DNA of 64,000 bases from Toxotes chatareus (GCA_016801885.1 CM028889.1:17068501-17132500), one strand, 5' to 3'. Counted from the stretch's first letter, positions 12,275 to 25,718 are shown. Notes: a model not told the origin generated them from the letters alone. Numbers and translations: made by a program.

Positions 12275-15200
12275 ACTGTCTGAGAGAGGCTGAGACTTTG
12301 AACTCCTTTTTCAGACACTGGGGCTAAATATATCACAGCCATGAATTTTCTAGAGATAAACAAGCTGATGATGAGATGTGAACTGTTTTTTTTTTTTTTT
12401 TTAAATTAACTTGACAACAAAATTCAAATTACTTAACCGTTTAGCGGACCTCTAAACACTGCAAGTTTTGGGACACCAAAGCAAATGACAGAAATTCAGT
12501 ATGTAGACACTATGTAGGGCTGGATGATTTGGTTAAAAACAGCGTTATTACATGACTAATAATTTTGCCCATGTGACACTACTTGACATCCCACCACTCA
12601 GTTAGTGTCTGCACATCCAACAGACCAATATGTTGTTTTGATGTGCATGGATGCATAAACCTTGAACATTATTTCACACTGACACATGAATATATGTGAC
12701 AAAAAGGCATTTAGTATTTTTTCCCAGAAAATGTGTAATACATTTGTTAGAATATTTATATTATTCATGGTTCAGTCAATAGATGCATGACGTATTCTAA
12801 GCCTTATTGAATAAAATGTACTGTGAAGCCAAAAGGAGACACTGCTTTTGTTTGCTCTAAAGCCCACCACTGTATACAGTGGTTCAGTTTTCAAAGGGAC
12901 AGTCACCTTTGGTCTTTGGCTGAGACATTACTGTACGTCGAAGTTCACGAGGTCAGGAGGACCTTGAGTCATGGACTGAGAAAAAAATGGTGCTTCTCAT
13001 TAAAAAAACAGCCGGATGACGGACCATGAACATGATACTCATACTAAACCATCCAACCTGGATGCGAGCGATGTGTATGTAGTCCCTGCGGATACCGCAG
13101 GCTCATGTTGAAACATGAACATGAAACACGGGCTGCTGCTCATAAAACATTAACATGGGATCACAGAGCATGTAAAAAGCATGTCAGTTTCAACTTAGGC
13201 TGTACAAGGACCTGACTCTGTGGGGAACTGGCATCCTACACCAGAGGATGTATGTATGACTCATTAATATGCATGCGCACCGGACACTGCATCCACTTGA
13301 CTGAAAATACTTGTGAACTGGTCAGGGAAACGACTCAGGAAGTGTCAACATCGGCGTAAAAAGTGGCCCGTGGTAGTCATTACAGACAGCTCTGGGCTCC
13401 ACCCAGTTGGAGTACTCACATGAGATGTTTTTTTGGCAGATGAACGTTTCATTAACTAGAATCCAATTTGGCAAAGAAAAACACAAGGATTTTGCTGAGG
13501 TTTCTAGTGTGCTTGGTTGAGCACTCGGAGTAGTGGATAATGCATTCCCATTTCTCATTATAACTGCATATATTAACATTTTTTATATTGTGTAACTTGG
13601 GCTGTTTACAGTATATAGAGCATATACACAGATTTAGCAGTCTGGCTGGAGATGTAGTACATATAGGGCATGCATAGACAGGATAACAGGATTTTAAATT
13701 AATTAAACTGTCAATAAATATCCATTTTGTCACTTATGATGTTTCTAGGAACTAATATCATCTGTATTTATGGTATTTAATAATTACAACATCTCAGACA
13801 TAAGCCACATTTCTGGAATCCATATGGCTTCAGCTCTGAGCTCGAATTGCATTTCTGTTTGCTCTGATCTTACTAATTGCAACACTTGCATAGGTGTCAT
13901 GTTAATCACATTTGCTTGTGTTCACACACTCTTGCTCCCTCTCAGAGGATTCTGAGATGCACTATGCTGTGCTCACTGTTCTCTCAACATACTCTTCTTT
14001 CCTCTGTCCCCCCTAAAGCTGTATGTATTCCCTGGAGACAACTCTACCATCAGGTACCACAGAACCAAATAATAGGCTCTTTTTTTTGACTTCCACTCTT
14101 CTTAGCAGGAGAAGATTGATTTCTGTTTTCTTTGAATTCTTTAAATTACTCCTCATGTCTGCTGACAGAGGAACAAGATTGAATTGTAAAGCTTTAAAGT
14201 GAAGTCCATCCAGGCTGAGGTCGATGGTTCTTTATGGTCATGTCAGCTACAAGGACAGGGAGCAGACTTTCATTTGAGCGGCCATGACCATGTAGTTGAC
14301 ACACAAACAGATCACCCTTGTAAGCCCTGCTGTCGCCTCTTAATCATTAAAACTATAGGAGACTTACAATCTTGAATTTATAATTATGGCGTATAGGTGT
14401 TACTTGTGTCACTCTGTCATCAGCTCCCAAAACTAACAGCACTTCAGCACCCTTGTGCTGTTTTTATACCTTAATTTTTCATCTTTATTTGCTGTTTGCT
14501 GTTGATTTTTAGAATAACTGCAAATAACACATCAGAACCAGCTTCCAAACATGGACTGCTGCTCCTTTTGATTGACATGTTTGTTAATTTAGACCTGAGA
14601 GAATGACAGCTTGTCACTGGAGCTGTAATGTTGAGCAAATAATGAGAGGAATGTTTTGTTCCAGCAGATGCCAGACAAGAGGTGTGTTATCCGCTAAACA
14701 AATTCCAGCTTCTTGCAACAACAAAAGGTCGCATTGCTTATTGTCTTGAGGGAAATGTAACCCTTTGATTAACCTCAGAGCAGTCCTTGAGGAATCCTCC
14801 TTCCTTGCTGACATGGCTCAAACAGCTGTATAACATGAGACACAACGACTTGTACAGGTTCACTGTGTGTACTTAACAAAACAAAGCTTATTTATTCTCT
14901 GTTCTGCTGCCATCTGGACCATTTAATCTTAAGTTCTTCAGCCTGACCTCTGCAATTGTACTACTGCAGACACATGTCGAGTGGATTCACTCATCAGCAT
15001 GTGCATGGTTTTGGTTGAGGCCTAAGACACCCTCATGGTCTAATTTGGAACACCCACAAGAAGGTTCAGAATTTACAGGGCGGGTCAGGTAAACATTGCA
15101 ATTTAAAGATAAAACTGTAGTTGAAAGATGTGCAATTTAAAGTAATCTTGTACTTGAACCCTGTGCAAAATTTATTTGATAAAGTTACACTCCTTACGAT

Positions 15201-15750
15201 TTCAGTCCTGACTAATTTGGCGACACCCGTTGGGCCAAATTCATATTGTGTAGTGATTAGTGAATTAAAATATAGTGAACTGCTGTTGCTGAAAAAAATA
15301 TAGATAATTAAGATTCTAAAATATAAATATGCTGTTCTGTGAATTCAGCTATTGTCCCCTTGTAGACCGTAGAAAATGGATACTGGACCTGGACCATGAC
15401 CTGAACTCAGGCTTGTTTTCAGTAGAGAAACATTGGAGACAGTAGCCTAAACAAAATGTTTGCAGCCAACAGAAAACAAAAGGTTCACCCTGCATGAACC
15501 ACTACACCAACAATAACCAATGTATGGAAAAAGTCATCAATAGAAGTGGGCAGAGATTGGGGAATGAGAGAGGATATTCAGGTCTTAAAGCTCAGCAGTG
15601 CTGCCAGTTATAAGCAACAGAAAAAGAGGAAGGTTTTAGGGCCATAAACATACTATAAACTGTTAAATGCAGAGGTTATGTAATAAGAAAGATAGATTCC
15701 CCTTGGAAAATTGCAGAATCCACACAAATAAAATCTTGGAAGCAAAATGA

Positions 15751-15781
<31 letters not shown>

Positions 15782-16281
15782 AAAAAGACTATTTCTTTCT
15801 CTGCTTAATGGTAATTCTAAATGAAAACAGTCTATTGAGAGAACAGGCTTATACAGTGCAGTGTTGTTATACTGAGTTTATTGTTCATTCCCCTGAGACC
15901 CTAATGACCTGGCAGCAAGGCCTGGCATATCAGTAAGTGAAGCAATGTCTCTATTTCAGCTGTGAAACAAATAACAGTGAGTCAGTTCCCTCCTTAATCA
16001 TTCTTTGTACACTAGCTACAGACCAGAAACACATAAGCCATTTGTGAGCTAGAGGAGGAAGTGGCAAACTTGTGAAGTACCTGCAATTCAGCAATTCTTC
16101 ATGTGAATTTGCTCGTCTGTGCACTCTGTCGTCTAAGACTAATGATATGCAGTGTCGGCTTGTTTTTATTTTCAACAATGCAGCTGCTGTGAACACCTCA
16201 CAAAGCAGGTGTATTGTTTTCATGTATTTTATTATGTGGTGTTAAGCAATAGTTTACATCAGAATTGAAGGCTTTTAGGCC

Positions 16282-16287
<6 letters not shown>
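12275..16287. other. Non-coding stretch with poly-T tracts
   Basis: Only short unsupported frames. A poly-T run follows the CA repeat near 12387-12402 and a 26-base poly-T lies at 15752-15777. The segment beginning GTAGGGCTGGATGATTTGG near 12514 faintly resembles the start of a known teleost dispersed repeat, but is too diverged to assign. A perfect 7-bp inverted repeat with a 3-base loop (CCTGCGG-ATA-CCGCAGG) is at 13085-13101. Confidence 0.5.
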
Positions 16288-16339
<52 letters not shown>

Positions 16340-16340
16340 G
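16288..16340 (+). repeat. (TA)n microsatellite
   Basis: About 42 bases of uninterrupted TA are followed by a TATATATATG variant block. Self-complementary and likely to be unstable or length-variable. Confidence 0.95.
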
Positions 16341-16528
16341 ATACTCAGTAATGCTCCACTTAAATACTTAAATAGTTGTGTAGTTACACTCACACGAACA
16401 TGGGTTAAGTACAATCTTCACACAGCTCCAGTAGGCCACCAAATAGTGATTACTCACATGATAACTGGTCAGAGCTTTTCCAAGTTGACTTCAAGCTGTT
16501 ATACGTTTTAGTGGCATAGTTTTAGGGA

Positions 16529-16860
16529 AGGCAATGTCCTCTATCCCTGTCAGTGAACCACTTTGGTCCAGACTGTAATATCTCAACAACTGTTGGATGG
16601 ATTGCTGTGAAATTGTGCACAAACATTCGTGATCCCCTGAGGATGAAGTCTAATTACTTTGGTGATCTTCTGATCCCTCCTCTACTTCCACTATGAGGTT
16701 CACATTTTTGGTTTTTAGTGACCTAAAACTAAAATTTCAGAGGGACCACCATTAAATCTGGCCCTTATATCCATGGTGCTCAGAAGATAACTTTTCCACT
16801 AGCATCATCATCATGCCAAAATTTGTATATTACTTTGGTTTATTTTTCTAACAGTTGGTT
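16529..16860 (-). repeat. Dispersed teleost repeat, TGGATGGATTG family, copy 1
   Basis: The plus strand carries a recognisable series: TATCTCAACAACTGTTGGAT, GGATTGCTGTGAAATTGTGC, ATTCGTGATCCCCTGAGGAT and TACTTTGGTGATCTTCTGAT. The same series, in the same order, occurs at 43611-44030, and its reverse complement at 20172-20585 and 46198-46362. Several paralogous copies in one window show that it is interspersed. I recall it as abundant in fish genomes but cannot assign it to a named class. I call this orientation minus by taking the 20172 copy as plus. Confidence 0.75.
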
Positions 16861-19800
16861 TGGTTTTTACAATGAGCATTGCAGCATCAACTGAGACTGT
16901 CCTCTCCAGGAGAACGGCAGCATCAGGCATTTCAGCAAATGTCCTAAAATGACGTATGCTGACACTGGACTGACAAAGCCCTTTAGCGGCTGTAATAATT
17001 ATGATGAGAGAAAAGAAGGAAGTTTGGTGATGCTGTTATAGAGCCATGTGGGAGGAGATGAGATAGATGGGACAACAAAACATCAGACTTTTAACACAGA
17101 GACTTTTCCATGTTTGTTTCAAGTATAAACAACCTTGGTTTATCCACCTTTGTGGTGGTTGTTTCCCCAACCTTAACAAAGCCAGGTCAGAAAACGCTTC
17201 CCTGTGTTATTCTAAAGAAACACCAAAAGAAGCCCCATAAGGATCACTCAGAGAGGGGCAAAGTTTGTCTTCTGCTTTGTAAAATAAAAATAATGATGCT
17301 TCTCCTTTTGACTCCCATGGTGCAACATGCTACAAGTGTTAAAGTGATAATTTACAATAATCTTGCTTACTTCAGAAACTTGTTGGGAACCACAAAACTG
17401 AGGTTATGGCAACAAAATTGAGGCAAATTAGATATCTATAATCTTTTAGCTTTATGTATTTTCATGTGCTGCCTTTGCAAGTACTCATGTAGGATGTCTC
17501 GATGTCTGTTGACTTTTAGTCATGTTCCCTTTCTGTCTTTAGTAGAGATCTTGTCTTCCTTCAACTATTATTCAAAAATTGAAAAAAAAACCCTCATCTG
17601 TCTGATTTGTGACAGAGGACACTGATTATCAAAAATACTAAAAAAGGAAATGAATTCAGGTTGACATTAAACTACCTTTCACCCAGGTTACTGTGATTTT
17701 CTCTAATGTGTTCCTCCTCCCCTGGCTTTGAATGTGGATCTCCAGTTATATCCGTCATGACTCAGAAACCAAACAAAAGAAACGAATCTATCTGATTTGA
17801 TAGTGAAGTGCCTCATGGACAGAAGTGACTTGAGGGGGCAAAAGAAACCAATAAATAAATTAAATTCATCCTGACATTAGACCCCTCCCATGCTGGTGTA
17901 ATCAAAGGGACACCTTTTCAATCGTAAAACATCACACACTCTCTCTGATTGACCTCGTCCATTATAAACGTAGCTGCTTGACCCTACCTCCCATTACCTC
18001 CCATTACCTGACCCAAACTCATCCATTTCCCTCAGTAAGACCTGCAGGGTTTCTGTCAGTGCTGAACTTGGGGTTATAATTCCTCCACCAGTAGCAGAGC
18101 CACCAGCTGGAGGGTAATAAAAGAAGCTGACATTACAGTCCTGTAAGAGCCTCATCTTCTCTGCTGCTGAAATGCTGCTGCACATCTCTCGCTATAATTA
18201 ACCTATGAAGGAGAAGAGTGAGGGGAGAACAGAGCAATGCCGAAAGATCACTGAACTATAACAGAAGATCCAAATTTCAGCTGAGTTCCCACAGTTTAAA
18301 CTTCTTCATTTCACCTCTCAATTACTTTTAACACTGTCTGACAGAAATCACATTTATACATCATTAATTTGTTTTACACTGATTTCTGCCCGGATAAATC
18401 AGAAGGATGGCCGACGTAGCAGGTGCAAGATTTTATCACTGGAGACTAGGGTTTGCAATCTGAGTCAGGTTTCCGTAACTAAAGCACTTTTTTAAGTTTA
18501 GAAAAAGATAGTTTCAGCTAAATGTTAATAAACACATTCTGTGTCAAGCTTTGAGTCAGTTTTGATGCTTTAAATATTTAATCAAGACCACTATTGTTCT
18601 CTAACCTTTAAATCTCTGAAAACATGGTTTCAATCTTAAGTATTTCTCTGTAACATTAAATATTCATTACCAAATGTGCAACAATGAAAGAACAAAAAAC
18701 GTAGTTTGGCATTATTTATTAAGGCTTCAACAATTAAAAAAAGAAAAAATCTAGTCTCCATCATGAACACCGTTTGGGTATAGTTTTATCAGATTTGAGA
18801 TACTAATTCAGATGCATCCAAATCCTGATCTGTGCCCACGGATGATTGAAATCACCTCTTTCCTACTTCAAGTAGTCAAAGTCAAGAGAACAGAGAGAAA
18901 CCATAAAGCTTGTTTTGAGAGACAAATGAAGTATGTTGTTGGCGAATGTTTTGCAGGTAAGTTCAGAGAGAACATTTCTCATTAAGTTTTTACCTGCTGT
19001 TTAAGTCAAAATCATACAGGATAACTCAAAATGAACCAACACAAAGTGGCACGTCAGATTCATTCCATATCTCCCCTTCCTCCAGATATCACTCTCAGAC
19101 ATCTGAGCTTGACTTTGAGAGATAATAGGGGTGGCCGCGATGGCAAGAGAAAGCAAGACTGAAGGACAAAAGTAGTTTAATGGCGACTGGGCGGTAAAGC
19201 TCACCCTCAGGCTGAACTCCTCCTCTGCTTCCACTTTAACTCTCTCTCCCCTTGATAACTCTTCATATCCTGGCAGAACAAAAGCTCTCTCCAAGCCCCA
19301 GTAGCCAATTTCCTCTTTCCCCATTACCTTCCCATTAAGAAAAACTGTGAAGAAAGAGGACACTGAACCCCTCTCGCAGAACCAGCCCAAGTCATTACTT
19401 ACACTATAGCTGTGTTGCTACTTGCAGCTTGGCCTGCAGCTGCTAATGATGAGGGATGGCAGTAAAAGGAGGAGGATCCCCTCTGTGCATTGAGCAGGAG
19501 GGTACAGTAACCTGATTACTAGCGGCTGCCTGGAAAATGGCATTACTTTCTCGCTGCACACCCGTCTCTCACTTCAAGCCTCCGACTGTCCTAGATCCGG
19601 GCAGCTGCACTGCCTGTGTCTCTGCAGATGAGTTTATCATCCTTCTTTGTAAGAAGCTGTCGTATGCAAGGCTACTAGACAGCTGTCTGCCCCGGAGTGC
19701 TTTGATTGGAAAACGTGGCTTTCTGTCTTCTTCATGCATTACTATTCCAGTCCATCAAGATGTGTTTTGATTTAATTATCTGCCTGCAATAAAACATGCA

Positions 19801-20171
19801 GGTCCAGCAGCGTTTCACTTACATGATGAAGATGTTGTTGAGTACAGTATGCCACAGGGAGTTACAGCTGAGATGTGGAGCTCAGGAAAAAAAAAAAAAC
19901 AGACCATATTGTGCAACTTCAAAGCTGACAGCGATTTACAGGGTGACCTTTTAATGAGTTGACTTAAACCAGAAAATTGGCTTTTATCATTTGGATACCT
20001 GCAATTCAATCCAGGCTCACTAATTTGTCTGTTCTGTCTCAAGTATCTGTGGTACTGAAATAGACCCAGAGCTATTTATGGAGAGTTAGAGAGAGAGAGA
20101 GAAAGAGGTAAAAGAGACAGTGATGTTCAGTAAAAACAAGACTGAGAGTGTACAGCCACACCAGCAGCTCT
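16861..20171. other. Non-coding stretch, no gene seen
   Basis: A 129-codon minus-strand frame (19001-19390) has no recognisable domain, signal or splice context and I treat it as chance. A short tandem CTCCCATTAC occurs twice near 17988-18008, and GA-rich simple sequence lies near 20088-20107. No other feature is visible. Confidence 0.5.
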
Positions 20172-20585
20172 TTGAGGCTGCACTTAGCAGTGCTTTGAGC
20201 TAAACGCTGACATCAGCACGCTAACATGCTCATAATGACAATGCTGACATGCTGTAATATTTACCATGTGCACCATGTCAGTTTAATGTGCTAATTAGCA
20301 CTAAACAAAACAAATACAGCTTGTGACAATCCGTCCAACAGTGAAGAAACATCAGGGGGTCCCCAGAGTCAACAGGAATCATCCTCTGGGGAACATGAAC
20401 ATGATCATGCGACCAACCGGCATTGCCATTCCTAAAGCCATGCTGTTTTAGCATTGCTAAAAATGTATGCTTCACCTTAACTGGAATTGTAGGATTTATC
20501 ATTTGGGGACCATGAATGTTTGCACAACATATTGTGCTAATCCATCATATAAATGTTAAGATATTTCAGTCCTGGGGACCAAAAC
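20172..20585 (+). repeat. Dispersed teleost repeat, TGGATGGATTG family, copy 2
   Basis: This copy keeps the 5' portion: TTTGAGCTAAACGCTGACAT, AGCACGCTAACATGCTCATA, GCTAATTAGCACTAAAC, then ATCATCCTCTGGGGAACATG. It ends with a second GGGGACCATGAATGTTTGCA and AGATATTTCAGTCCTGGGGA. The 3' half is the reverse complement counterpart of copies at 16529-16860 and 43611-44030, so together they outline one longer element. Divergence suggests an old insertion. Confidence 0.75.
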
Positions 20586-23500
20586 ATTATTTAAAACTTT
20601 CCACTGTTGGTCATTCAAGGACAATTTGTTTCACCCAAATAAACACATTTAATTTTCATACACTAGATTTTATCTTGTGTATTCTGACTAAGATTTACCC
20701 AACATCAGTTTTTTTCACCAGAATTTTGGCAGAGAAACTGAATTTTAATCAGTGTTGGCTTATTTAACTCACCACCACATGCAATTATATGTCATCCTAT
20801 TTGATTTCAGTGCCCCTGTGGTGGTACCTTTAACTTCCCATTGTGTGCGCGCACACACACACAGTGTAATCAGGTTGCCCAGACACAGGCCCATGAGGCC
20901 CTTGTTACCTTGAGTGACTTTGGCCAATTAAAGCCTTTGAAAACAGCAGCTGCAGGAACAGAGAATTGTGGGGGTGAAGAGGAGGAAGGGATGGGCCATT
21001 ATGTGCAAGCATCAGCACCATAACAACCTCCCAGCCAGCTGATCATGACCAATTTTTTAATCCGATCCTCATTTTTCAGACATTGTCTTACATACCAGTA
21101 ACCGCTGATTAAAATTCCATTGATATCCTCATCACTGAGGTAGTTATTTACTGTTTGTTAGTATGTATGGCTCACTAATTACAGTGCTAAAAGTCCAACA
21201 AGAAATTCCAAAAATCAATTTTCAAAGCTCTCCATTAGAGATGGACAATTTGTCAGGTAAGATGTATTACATGTAAGTGTGCAAATGATTGGATTTGAAC
21301 CACATAATGGAGGAAAACAGATGCATACAAGGGAACAGGGCAGGCTTTCAGTGTTTATGCATTAACTAACAATCCTGGGTCAAGGGTAGGTCTCCTGAAG
21401 TGATGTTGCACTTGCCCACCCCCACCCTGATTAGTACAGTGTCACACTGCCTCTCTGAGCTCCCTGACACCCAACCCCACCTCCCTGCTGTCACCCAGCC
21501 TGCCTCTCGTTCACCAGTCCTTCACTGGAATGGATCGAGGCCCTGCTGCGCAAATAAGATAGGCTGCCAGTAATGGCTTATTGTTTGAAGATGTTCACCC
21601 ATGCTGTGGGAGGAAATGAATGCTCTTTAGATGCAGCCATTTACATATCATAAAAGGATCTGACTACTTGAGGATGTGACAGCAAAGTGATTGTTCATTG
21701 GTTGTTCATGGAGGATTTCTCCCATCGTGATGTGCTTTTATTGAACAGTTAAATATGATAGGATTTGTCCTCATGAGTTTTATTGCAGAATTTCTGTAAT
21801 TCCTCAAAATGAGCAAGAAAAAAATGGCACCTTCAAAAATTCCTCCTTAATTACAAGCAGTGGTAATATGTTATGAGAAATTGTACTTTCTAAAGTGAAC
21901 TGACAGTTTGTTCTACTCAGGCATTTTGTCTAAAGAACACTATCTGGACCTGCGCCTGTTTGGGCAGATACTGTTATCAGTAAAACTGAGCCAGGAAGCT
22001 TTTTGGACTTCCATTGCACAGACAGATCCAAGTGATTAAGCAAACATTTTAAAAAGCTATTGCAATTACACCACAGACCGCCAGCATCAGCTTCTCTATC
22101 CCGCTTTCTCTAATATTAAAAAAAAAAATTGTCTTCCTCTCATCTTTCTCTGAAACACAAATCCTCATCATACACAAACGTCATCCTTTTTAAAATACAC
22201 ACACGTGATTCATACAGAACTAATTTCCACCAAAGAAAAAAATAAATAAAAAGCCATCCTTTTAACTTCAATAACGTGATGAATTACAGGTTTTTGAAAG
22301 CTGCTGTCAGACACGGTGCTTTTTTTTTAGCTGTGCCCTATGTTTGTGCAACAAAATTAGTTTTGTGAGCTGGCAGTGACGGTGGAGTAATGGAAGAAAG
22401 GCCATTTAGTTTATGTGTCACAGTAATATGCCCAGTTTTTCTTAGATGATTTGTATGAAACTGAATACAAATTTTGTGTGAGATATTTACAATAAAACAT
22501 CTTCCTATTCCTAGAAGAACAACACTATTGTCCATCAGCTTAGAAACCTTAAGGAGTCATAATTACTAAAGCTATAAGAAGAAGCAAGGCAAACTTAATA
22601 TAAAGGCAAATCCACAGGGGCCATTAAGCATCCATGCACTTATCAAATCATTTGTAGTTGCTGATGTTTTAAAAGCATTTACTGGATAAGTTCAGTAAGT
22701 TCAGTCAGTGCGAGTTGTTCAGCTGAGTGAAGTGGATGACCTCACATCCTCTTCAAAGTGGAAAATTTCAGAACTTTGACAATGAAGAGCGGCTTGTCAC
22801 TTTCAGTTTGTTTCTGTGGACACAAAGAACTGAATGAATTTGTGGACTTTCTTACAATGTCACTGTACCTGCAAGGCATGCCAAGTCATTTCATTTTAAG
22901 AAAGGGTGCAGTCAGCCATCTAATAGCTCTATTGTGATCATAGCATTGTAATAGTACAAATCTATCAAACCGAAGTATGACCCATGGAGAGGAGCATGCC
23001 TTAAATGGGAACTGCCAGCTGTTATAGATGGTTCTCTATTCTGAGAATGTTTTACAATGGGCAAGAATTGCTTCTCTTTCAGTATGTCTGCGTGTGGATG
23101 CTTGAGTGTGTGTGAGGGTGGGGAGGTGTGCCGATTAGTGCTGATGCACTTGTGTGTGTGTGTGATAAAGAGAAACTGTGACAAAGACAGAAAGAGAGAG
23201 AGACGCCCACAAGCTGCTCATTACCCGTCCACCACGATCACAAGGAATTCGTCAGAAGATAAATGCTCTCCCACAGTACCGCTGATCTCTGCGGAGGCAG
23301 GATGCCATCTAACTCAACATGGCAGGACATCACTTACGAACATGCAGAGCAACACACGGCTGTAAATCTCTGTCTTTAAGTTAGCCGAAACGTAAAGGTT
23401 GGTGTGTCACGGCTGAGTCTCTGTATCTTAAGTTTCAGATTAAATATTATAAAGGTTTTACTTAAACTCTACAGTAATCCCTTTTAAATTTTGTGACAGT

Positions 23501-24370
23501 AAATCAAACTGTGATCAAGGGTCATTGCAGCTTAACGCCATTCATTGCAATGGAAGGAGGCATCAAAAAGCAGTGCCAGTGTTACGTCTTCCATCTTTTT
23601 GGCAAAACTCAGACCAGGCTGGATTTTCCTCCTGAGCTCTTTATCAGAAAACTGATGTCCTGATATGACGACACAGCACTAAGCCAAACATCACAAAAAC
23701 AGATTTTTTGGAGACCGTGGCCTTTCATGCAGAGCAGCTGTGCAAGGTGAGATACTGACAGCAGCTTTATTGCCAGTTACTTCTAATTCTCCGCACACTG
23801 GTTCACTGGGTTTCATTTGCTGTTGTCCTGATGGCTCATAAAGCAGATTTAGACACTGTGGACCTTTTTTTCTATTTCCTCGGGACCTGTCTTCTTCGAT
23901 ACTTGCTCGCTTTAAATGTAATCAGCAGCCAGTCACATCAGCAAGCCAAGATAGTGGTAGTTTCATTCATCATCAAATCAGTGTGAGGCAGCCCATTAGC
24001 ATCACACGCAATTAGGCTAATTTAGTATAATCTCACCCTTTGGCAAACACACGTACAGTCCCACTTCAGCAGATGCCCTTCCATGCCAGATTATGCTAGA
24101 GCATGCTTGTACAGTAAAATCCACAGGGTTCTTGTCGAAAGCATCACATTGACATGCTGTCTCATTGAGCCGCTTCATAGCCTCACACAGAGGAACGATA
24201 AAATCACCTTGTTATTCCAAGTGCTTCACAGGCGAAAGATGACAGAAGAAGCGTTGTTATTTTCAGTCAAAGGATGTCCTTTCACCTTTTGGTAATGTGT
24301 AATTCTTAGGTGCTTGAATGGATGATATCAGACCAGGAGGGATGTTTCCTGCATGGAAACAGATACTCAC
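20586..24370. other. Non-coding stretch with simple repeats
   Basis: No coding frame of note. A short CA block lies at 20850-20862 and a (TG)n block near 23149-23163. Between 23980 and 24060 the sequence contains TTAGCATC, CAATTAGG and CTAATTTAG cores and no repeat, so a conserved element there is possible but untested. Confidence 0.5.
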
Positions 24371-24491
24371 TGAGGACATGGCACAGGGATTCCTCAGCAC
24401 AGCATCCGCAAGTCTGGAGCCGAGGCTGGCTTTCTGCCCGACCATCGATCGGGAGATCTCAGATTTCATAATAGCTTCCAGGTGTGTGACC
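24371..24491 (-). other. Weak candidate protein-coding exon
   Basis: Read on the minus strand, this GC-richer patch ends in an excellent donor, TCCTCA|GTGAGTAT (last exon base 24371). It holds an open frame beginning LEAIMKSEISRSMVGQKASL and continuing to ...RNPCAMSS. The local composition is more codon-like than its surroundings. The acceptor side is poor: the nearest AGs lack a clear pyrimidine tract. The same stretch is also open on the plus strand (MDDIRPGGMFPAWKQILTED...), with a donor-like CAG|GTGTGTG at 24486, so strand is uncertain. I do not recognise the peptide. Its strand agrees with the possible first exon at 40100-40120, but nothing else links them. It could equally be a conserved non-coding element. 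Confidence 0.2.
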
Positions 24492-24848
24492 ATGTTAGGT
24501 TTTCTATTTTTAAAACTGAAGATCAAAGCAGCTCTTTTCAGGTTTTATGCCTCTGTGCTTGCAACCACCGCAGATGGAGAAATTATGTTTTTGGGGTGTC
24601 TGTCCATCCATCCATCCCATTCTCGTGAATACTATTTCTCAGGAATGCCTGGAGAGATTTTCTTCAAATTTGACACAAGCGTTCACTTGGACTAATTAGA
24701 TTTTGGTTGCCAAAGGTCAAAGGTTAAGGTCTCTGTGACCTGATGTCCTCCCATTCTTGTGACCGGAAAGCCTGGAGGGAATTTCATCACAACTGGCACA
24801 AACACCCACCTGGTCTCAAGAATGACCTGATTAGAATTTGGTGGTCAA

Positions 24849-24863
24849 AGGTCACTGTGACCT
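24849..24863 (+). promoter_or_regulatory. Perfect estrogen response element (IR3) in a repeat
   Basis: AGGTCACTGTGACCT is a perfect inverted AGGTCA pair with a 3-base spacer, the consensus for estrogen receptor homodimers. The match is seen in sequence; function is not shown, and it lies inside a repetitive element. Confidence 0.6.
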
Positions 24864-24962
24864 CACGTTTTTGACCATAACTCAAGAATTCATATGCTAA
24901 TTTTGACAAAATTCTAAATACACAGATGTCTAATAGGATAAAATGATGATGTGATGTCCAAA

Positions 24963-24975
24963 AGGTCAAAGGTCA
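24963..24975 (+). promoter_or_regulatory. Perfect DR1 nuclear-receptor element in a repeat
   Basis: AGGTCAAAGGTCA is a perfect direct repeat with a 1-base spacer, the consensus for HNF4, PPAR/RXR and COUP-TF type receptors. A one-mismatch version (AGGTCAAAGGTTA) lies in the upstream unit at 24714-24726. Confidence 0.6.
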
Positions 24976-25718
24976 GCTGCACTGTGACATCAAAATGTTC
25001 TACAAAAACACTTTTCTGGCCGTTATCCAGATCCATAACTCAGGAACAGAGGGGCAGATTGTGACCATATTTGGTTGGATACTGAATTTGGTAAAACCAA
25101 TCTTGGTTGACAACCTTCAAACTGTGGTGACTGTATAGATCTTCTGTGCTGCCAGGTTGAAGATGTGTGTGAAGCATCCACATTTTGTATTTATTGGCCA
25201 AGCATTTGAACACACAGCATTTGACGAATTTGAGTCTTCACTAAATATATAAATCTGGACAGACATGCATGTAAGCTGCAACTTGACTGGTTGACAGAGG
25301 CATCCAACTGTGATGCAGTAATTCTAGTTTATATTTTGTCACTGAGTCGTTGGTGCCATTGGTTCATCAGTCAAAGTCGAGACCTACTCGATCTGGCTTT
25401 AGACTGTACACAGACTGACAGACTGTAAACATCGATATGACCAACCAATCAGTGTAAAGAGCTCCCTTCATCAGAGCAGAGATGAAATTTAGTATGATGA
25501 TTTTCTCATGTTGGGTCACTCAAGTAGACTCAAGCGGTTATTGCTGATGAGGGCGGATGCTGCTGTTGAAGCTTTCCTCATGTGAGTGTTAGACTTCCAG
25601 CACAAATCACCACGATGAGGAGTTCATCATCAAAGGGCGTTTTTTTTTTACTAGTCATTTAGAATGGGCTGATGGCAGAGTGTGTGTGTGTGTGTGTGCA
25701 TGTGTGTGTTTCTGAATT

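Larger units (their letters stand above)
24597..25115 (+). repeat. Degenerate tandem repeat of about 120-130 bp carrying nuclear-receptor motifs
   Basis: Three to four diverged units follow one another. Each pairs a 'CCTGGAG..ATTT..TCA' or 'ATAACTCA' block with a GGTCAAAGGTCA / CACTGTGACCTC block: the GGTCA-rich parts lie at 24711-24752, 24844-24868 and 24960-24990. I recall this family, with phrases such as TTTTTGACCATAACTCAAGA, as an abundant interspersed tandem repeat in fishes. The repeat itself supplies perfect hormone response elements, listed separately. Confidence 0.7.

Noticed and set aside
12094..12363. Cys-Val-rich minus-strand frame
   Set aside because: Simple translation of the (AC)n microsatellite.
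14232..14302. Possible microRNA hairpin (ATGGTCATG ... CATGACCAT)
   Set aside because: Only about nine paired bases with a loop of some 45 bases, too weak for a miRNA precursor.
19001..19390. 129-codon minus-strand frame
   Set aside because: Not recognised and no splice or promoter context. Considered a chance open frame in a GC-balanced patch.
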